Source: Acanthaster planci
Lineage: Eukaryota > Echinodermata > Asteroidea > Valvatida > Acanthasteridae
DNA: 64,000 nt
Direction of reading: 5' to 3'
Assembly: GCF_001949145.1 (NCBI RefSeq)
Contig: NW_019091363.1
Span: 797,871-861,870, forward strand
Shown: in pieces, positions 59,101-64,000 of the stretch
Layout: each line of letters opens with the position of its first letter
Numbering within the stretch: position 1 is the stretch's first letter
Translations under genes and position numbers: made by a program
Notes under the pieces: generated by a model
The model's input: only the letters and a program-made list of their open reading frames with translations
The model's database searches: none
What the model was told of the DNA's origin: nothing

Positions 59101-60661
59101 GTAGGTTGAACTTTGCCGAATGCGTCGAGTATAGCCGTGGCATCTCCTACAAACATATATGCTGGCATGACCGGCGTGCAATGATGTCTCTCTCCCTTAG
59201 TTCCTCCAGTTTTGCCAATTTTCTCCTTGACGCTTAAATATTATACACCCTTATCACACCCTTATAGTCAACTAAACTAAACTATCGAAATGCATGAAAC
59301 ATTAGTACAGGTTTGGCATCAAGAGGCAGTACAGTCAATCTGAAAGGGTATTTTCTGCAAAAAAGAGATTTGGACTCCACTTTGTTTCAATTTTTGGGTG
59401 GAATGACACTATGCACCGTCTCTTCTGTACGTGTCTGCGTTTTTACGTCTTGCGGACTGTGTGCGTTACAAACGACTATATGTAAGCCAGGCTTAATATT
59501 ATGCCTGGTCGCCAATAACCCAGACATAGGCAAAGCAACTCCAGAGGGATCGGCAATGTTGAACCGGGTTCAACTTTGCCGACTGTTTGCGTTGAGTCGC
59601 CAAAGTAGGCCTATACAAACACGCATTTTGGCAAGACAGGTGTACAACGACCTCTCTCTCACTTAGCACCACACATTTTGCCCATTTTCTTACTACTTAC
59701 TATGAATAAACAAACTACATCAAACTGGAATATTAGTTTGGTTTCAAGAGGTGGTACCAACATCTCAAAAAGACAGAAAATTGTAAATTAAGATGTAAAT
59801 CCACGGTTAATCGGGTTTATCGTGGCCAAAATTGCGTATAAACTAGGCTTAAGCTTCAGTAAACAACTTACCAACAAAAACAATCAAGGATCCAGCGATG
59901 TGCACGACACTTGTTGCAAAGGACACCACAAACCAACCCAAACTAACCATTAGTGCACTCATGGTTAGCACCCAGCGGGTAGCAAACTTATTCTCCAGAG
60001 GTGCGGCAAGTAGACCTTAAATTTAAAACAAAACAATCTTTACAATAAATAATGGGATAAATTAAACTCCGCATATTTTGACCTCTTACAATCTAAAATC
60101 ACTGCCCGAGTAATACCTTGTCAAGACGGGGTTAAGACTATTAGGCTTGCATTATTTCATTCACACATCCGTTCACTGCTCTTTGAACCCAAATTAATGT
60201 TCGGAAAATCCGTAGCAAATGTCTTTTCAGTTAGTAAAGTGCGTTCAGTTTTAACTTGGAAAAATAAGAAAAATTTGCATCGGACGCTAAGAAAATTGTA
60301 CTTTAAATTAGTACCAGATGCCTACGGCACTTATAGTTAATTATCTTTCCACCATCAGTCGTCCGAATGCTACATTCCTTTCCGCAAAAGAAACGATGTA
60401 CCGATAAGGCATGCAAGTAAAACCAATGGCTTCTTCGTATGTTCAATGCTCACCTGATACGTCCGCAGCAACAGATGTAAGTGATGCCACTGTGCCAATT
60501 ATCCACGTGTCGGCGCTGAACTGATCAGTAAGAACTGGCAGAAGCACACCTATGCTTTTAAAAGTGCATCCCCACAACATGTTAACACAGAAATTCAGCA
60601 GCATCAAGACCCAACCTGTGGTATTAAACTCTCTCGCCTCAACCCGTGAATCGATCGTCAT
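56123..60661 (-). CDS. MCT-C: SLC16/monocarboxylate-transporter-like protein, four exons
   Basis: Coding exons are 60454-60661, 59872-60015, 56683-57495 and 56123-56259, joined by phase-1 GT-AG introns. They total 1302 nt, giving 433 aa, the same exon sizes as MCT-A. The start MTIDSRVEAREFN matches the paralogues. A possible acceptor ATATCAG|CAGTTG just upstream hints at an untranslated 5' exon. Signature FRKNTTLAYGLSNTGNAV and last span WMYDTTGTYDVAYVV are intact. Exon 3 has its own changes in the last spans (VDGDVGTAVNNVLFG, MDRLTSVFAWVRAFGFLPR). The tail ends RSQSA. It is an MFS plasma-membrane transporter by family. The substrate is unknown. It is intact and probably functional. Confidence 0.88.
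57496..59871 (-). other. MCT-C intron 2
   Basis: A 2.38-kb intron, mostly AT-rich. It contains an imperfect direct repeat: about 59105-59330 and 59565-59755 share TTGAACTTTGCCGA/TTCAACTTTGCCGA, CATGACCGG.GTGCAATGATGTCTCTCTC / CAAGACAGGTGTACAACGACCTCTCTCTC and TTTGGCATCAAGAGGCAGTAC / TTTGGTTTCAAGAGGTGGTAC, spaced about 460 bp. Confidence 0.6.
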
Positions 60662-63600
60662 TGTGAACTTCAACTGCTGATATCAAACTAAAACGAGCAA
60701 AACTGTTGTCATTTCCCAAGCACGCCCAGTTGACCAAATCACAGCGACTCGTATCGGCCAAACATGGCAATATTCTTCAGTCATGGGGAAACCGTGACTT
60801 GACGGTCTAAGGGGGGCGCTACACTATGTTGCGTTCGCAGCAACAGCTCATTTCTGAGTAACACAGTGCATGTATACAGAACATCAAAACTTGATATTCA
60901 AAAGACAATGAAACACAAAATAACAACAAAATTCAAATAAACTGTAAAATCCACAGTTTCATCCTATGTTTTCTGAATATTTCATGTTTACCATGTCTCT
61001 TTTGAAACTAAATACATACATATTCTTAACAGCTTTTATAAATGGTTTTGCAGTATCCCCAAGAAGTTCAATTTCACATTGCTTGAAACTCTATGAAATT
61101 ACACCTGATCTTTCAAAATTTTTATTTCTTCTAAAAGCTAATAATTGTCTTGAACAGTTTAAAGTAAGGATAGCTTCACTCACTTTTCAAAGTAAAACTT
61201 AATATTACGTCATGCTTCTGCTTAAATTAATATAGCACCACCTGTTTATAAGCAGACGAAACTACACACAAAGACAGAATTACTGGTGTGTGCACGCCTC
61301 AGCCACAAGGATTTTATTCCTGAAGGCCTATATAATGTGTCGGGTACCGAAATCTGGGCAGCCGACTCATCCTGCATTCGACACATTATCAATATCTTTT
61401 TTTGGGCACCCACAAAGCTCAATGTGCCCATAGTTCCAAGCACCATTTGACCTGGAATGCCATGTTTATCATTATTCACTGTTTAGGCTTCCACCAAGGC
61501 CAAAGATGGAGCACCAACAGCTCCAAGCATCGTTTTACTTAGAGTACCACAGCTCAGTGACACTAATGACCTTGTGATAGACGGAAGCGACAATATCTTA
61601 GGACAATGCCTGAACGTTTTATAACTTCACCAAGCTATAATAATAATTTGTATTATGTACATATGCAAAGTCAACAAATGAGTTTACAGACACTATTCTT
61701 TCTTCGATTGCACTTACAGAAGAAAGAATGGTTTATCCTCCCCTGTTGCACTTTTACTCAAGGGAAGACATGGTTACAGCAACCATTAGACACTAGCTAC
61801 TCCATCGAGTTAATTACATAATGAATCACAATGAACTTCATCTAATCTACGTATTATTTAAAGTTTCATAATGTCATGAATAACAAATCGTTCATAAACC
61901 ATTCGGGTTTTTTATTCGCTTTAAAATTCAAGGAGGAGGAAGGAAAAAGTGGTGGGTAAAATTTGTAGAAGAATCTGACTGTAGATGCTGTTCCTTCATA
62001 GGCTGAGAAAAAAGTGACAACACATGTACAACAACCTTTCCTTCCAGCGCCCCAAACTTTCAACCTCAAAGAGAAAAGAACCAATTCAACTTCTCCTTGG
62101 CTTCTGGCCTAGCCTTGTCAAGTATCCAAGAAAAAAATCTCTAATTGGATGGTTGGCCCTCCAAGCTATCTTCGCCATTGTTCAATTTTTAAGGCTCCTG
62201 ATTGGCGGTTTCCTGGATAAGAGGATCCCAAAATGGCTTTCTGTGTATAAAATGCCTCCCAATCAATATGTACCTTTACATGTAATGCAAACACTGTATA
62301 ACATGAAGCCACTATCCACAGCAATGCTATCCCCTCTGCGAAACACCTAAAATGAACACAGTACATAATCTGTTGCCAAATTTGATGTTTACTAATAATT
62401 GGATCATGAAGTGATGAAATGTAGACGCTGCGGCCGGAGTTTTCTATAATTAAAGAAATAATAATTGCCGAGTTCCAGAATAGTTTTTTGTGTGACTGGT
62501 CTCACTTAATGCCTATTAGTTGGCCATTTGCCTAAACATTTCCTACTGATCTGTTCACAGTCTGACAAGAGTGAGACACGGCAAGAGCGCCCTCTGTCGC
62601 ATTGAATTGGCATACTGGTCAAGCTTGAACGGATTGCGGTAATCTAATTTACTCCCACTGGGGGAAAATAAAGGTATTCACACATATGGAAACAGGAACC
62701 ATAGAGGTTTAAATCGCATTTGAAGCAAAATAAGACCATGAAAGTGGCACAGAAGACGAAACCCAGTTCGTAATTATAATTCCAATTTTATTTGATGATT
62801 AATTAGAACAATTAGAAGTCAACATTGTATGGGAAACCACTCCTATGCTGGATGAAAGTTATAGCGAAAAATGCCTAAAAGTATATATAGCAACCTTTTA
62901 AAATACGAATTCGTAAGTAAGATGAATCCCGGTGTTCTTAAATTCCAATCAAGAAATAAAGATTATTTTCCAAACTTCACATCAACATTTTTTATACATT
63001 CAAGTGTAGCATTTTATATCCATGTTCTTTTATTTCATTTTTTTCAATCATATTGCAATCTGATTGTTGTAGTCTTTTTAAAAACCAATTTGTACTTTCC
63101 GTGTCATTTAATGCGTGTTTCTTTATCGTTAATTCTAACGTGTCTTCCACAAAGTTTATGAAAATCATGCAATTCAGCCTAACAGCTGAGTGATTGATTT
63201 ATACTGAATAACCATTTTATTTTCGATATCTGAGGAACTTTACACGTCAACGGTTACTTTGTTGAATACACCGACAATTTTATCTCCAGCTTTTGATTGG
63301 TTGCAATGATCAACTTTGCAAGGACTCATTCCATGATTCAAATTTTAAATTAGCACCCCCTGATGATCTAAAGAGTGAATCCGACAGTCAGTGGCCAAAC
63401 CGGTGCGAGCAAGTTGTTCAAAGCATTACAATTATTACATAGAACAATTTTTCCTCCGCTGTAAGGATCTCTGGAGGCCATTGTTTGTGTAAGGCGCAGA
63501 AAGTTATTTAAATTCTGAAACTGTGATTGTCAACAGAGTGAAATATATGTATTGAACCTATTACAACTGATACAATAAAACAACTGACCTTGAACATTAT

Positions 63601-63850
63601 ATTGTAAATAATGAAAAACAATTGCTTACAGAAATGAAAAGAAAATACCGAAAAATGAATGAAGCCCAGTTTAGCAAAAAGTTAGTGCTTATTTTCTTTT
63701 CTGCCTCAAACCATTAAATATGCCCCTTCCCCTATTTCAAATAAGCCGCTTTACAGTTTTCCTTCTTCAGATAAACAACAATTTACTTCAAACGTTAATC
63801 TAATCACTACGCTCATGTTCTCTATTCTAAAGGAGTGCACTGGAGGATCC
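60662..63850. other. Upstream of MCT-C to near the right edge: no gene recognised
   Basis: AT-rich. The first 100 bases resemble the MCT-B upstream sequence (GTTGTCATTTCCCAAGCAC versus GTTGTGCCATTTCCCAAACAC), so a promoter is likely there. The 108-codon plus-strand frame at 62024-62350 is rich in common residues but matches nothing I recognise. Confidence 0.45.
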
Positions 63851-64000
63851 TACACTGTAAAAAGGTTGGTCAAATTTGGGTCGATACTTTGCCCAATGTT
63901 GGTGTAAATATCGACTTCCCAACCTTGGGCAAATTCTTCCCAATCGTTGGTCAATGTTTGACCAACAGTGATGGAAATTAACCAACAACGTGGTAACTTT
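63851..64000. repeat. Short-period repeat-like sequence at the right edge
   Basis: TTGGTCAA, TTGGGCAA, TTGACCAA and GCCCAA.GTTGG recur every 20-40 bases on both strands after CACTGTAAAAAGGTTGG. It appears to be the edge of a palindrome-rich repeat cut by the window end. Confidence 0.45.

Noticed and set aside
62024-62350. 108-codon frame with hydrophobic centre
   Set aside because: No family resemblance, no exon structure, surrounded by ordinary AT-rich DNA.

Overview
This window is animal genomic DNA. Its genes are split by GT-AG introns, and the most similar proteins I can recall are metazoan: an ALG8 glucosyltransferase and monocarboxylate-type transporters. It is AT-rich, full of short inverted-repeat elements and ACATGTA-type strings, and carries Ty3/gypsy, Penelope-like and LINE relics. 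That mix suggests a marine invertebrate, plausibly an echinoderm or other non-vertebrate deuterostome. The species is inference, because no species-specific sequence was recognised. There are two assembly gaps (881-1037 and 36365-36609).

All recognised host genes are on the minus strand. From left to right they are: (1) the 5' part of an unidentified coiled-coil protein gene (start codon at 3115, running off the left edge); (2) MCT-A, a four-exon SLC16/monocarboxylate-transporter-like gene (8584-15575, 433 aa); (3) a complete 13-exon ALG8 gene (21403-33553, 534 aa), an ER glucosyltransferase of N-glycan assembly; (4) MCT-B, a paralogue (38367-52417, 460 aa); (5) MCT-C, a second paralogue (56123-60661, 433 aa). 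All three transporter genes have exons in the same order, all three introns in phase 1, intact splice sites and no stops, so each looks functional. ALG8 lies between MCT-A and MCT-B.

The transporter copies look like a mosaic. A and B share intron 2 sequence and a promoter-proximal block. A and C share exon 4 and intron 3. B and C share more than 1 kb of 3' flank. All three share a nearly identical block of about 250 bp in exon 3. This suggests repeated duplication plus gene conversion.

MCT-B has collected the large insertions. Its intron 1 holds a broken Ty3/gypsy retrotransposon of about 7.2 kb with LTRs of about 1.1 kb. Its intron 2 holds a decayed Penelope-like element (RT plus GIY-YIG) with inverted terminal repeats and a hammerhead-like core. 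In both elements the second Asp of the RT catalytic pair reads Asn.

The rest consists of introns and intergenic DNA with LINE fragments (7690-8360, 16110-16530, 32400-32770), tRNA-derived SINE-like sequences, a 15-bp minisatellite and several families of terminal-inverted-repeat elements. One of these (53142-53327) is nested inside another, with a visible target-site duplication and an uninterrupted version of the target nearby. From 60662 to 64000 I see no gene; the last 150 bases look like a short-period repeat. I see no CRISPR array and no bacterial features.
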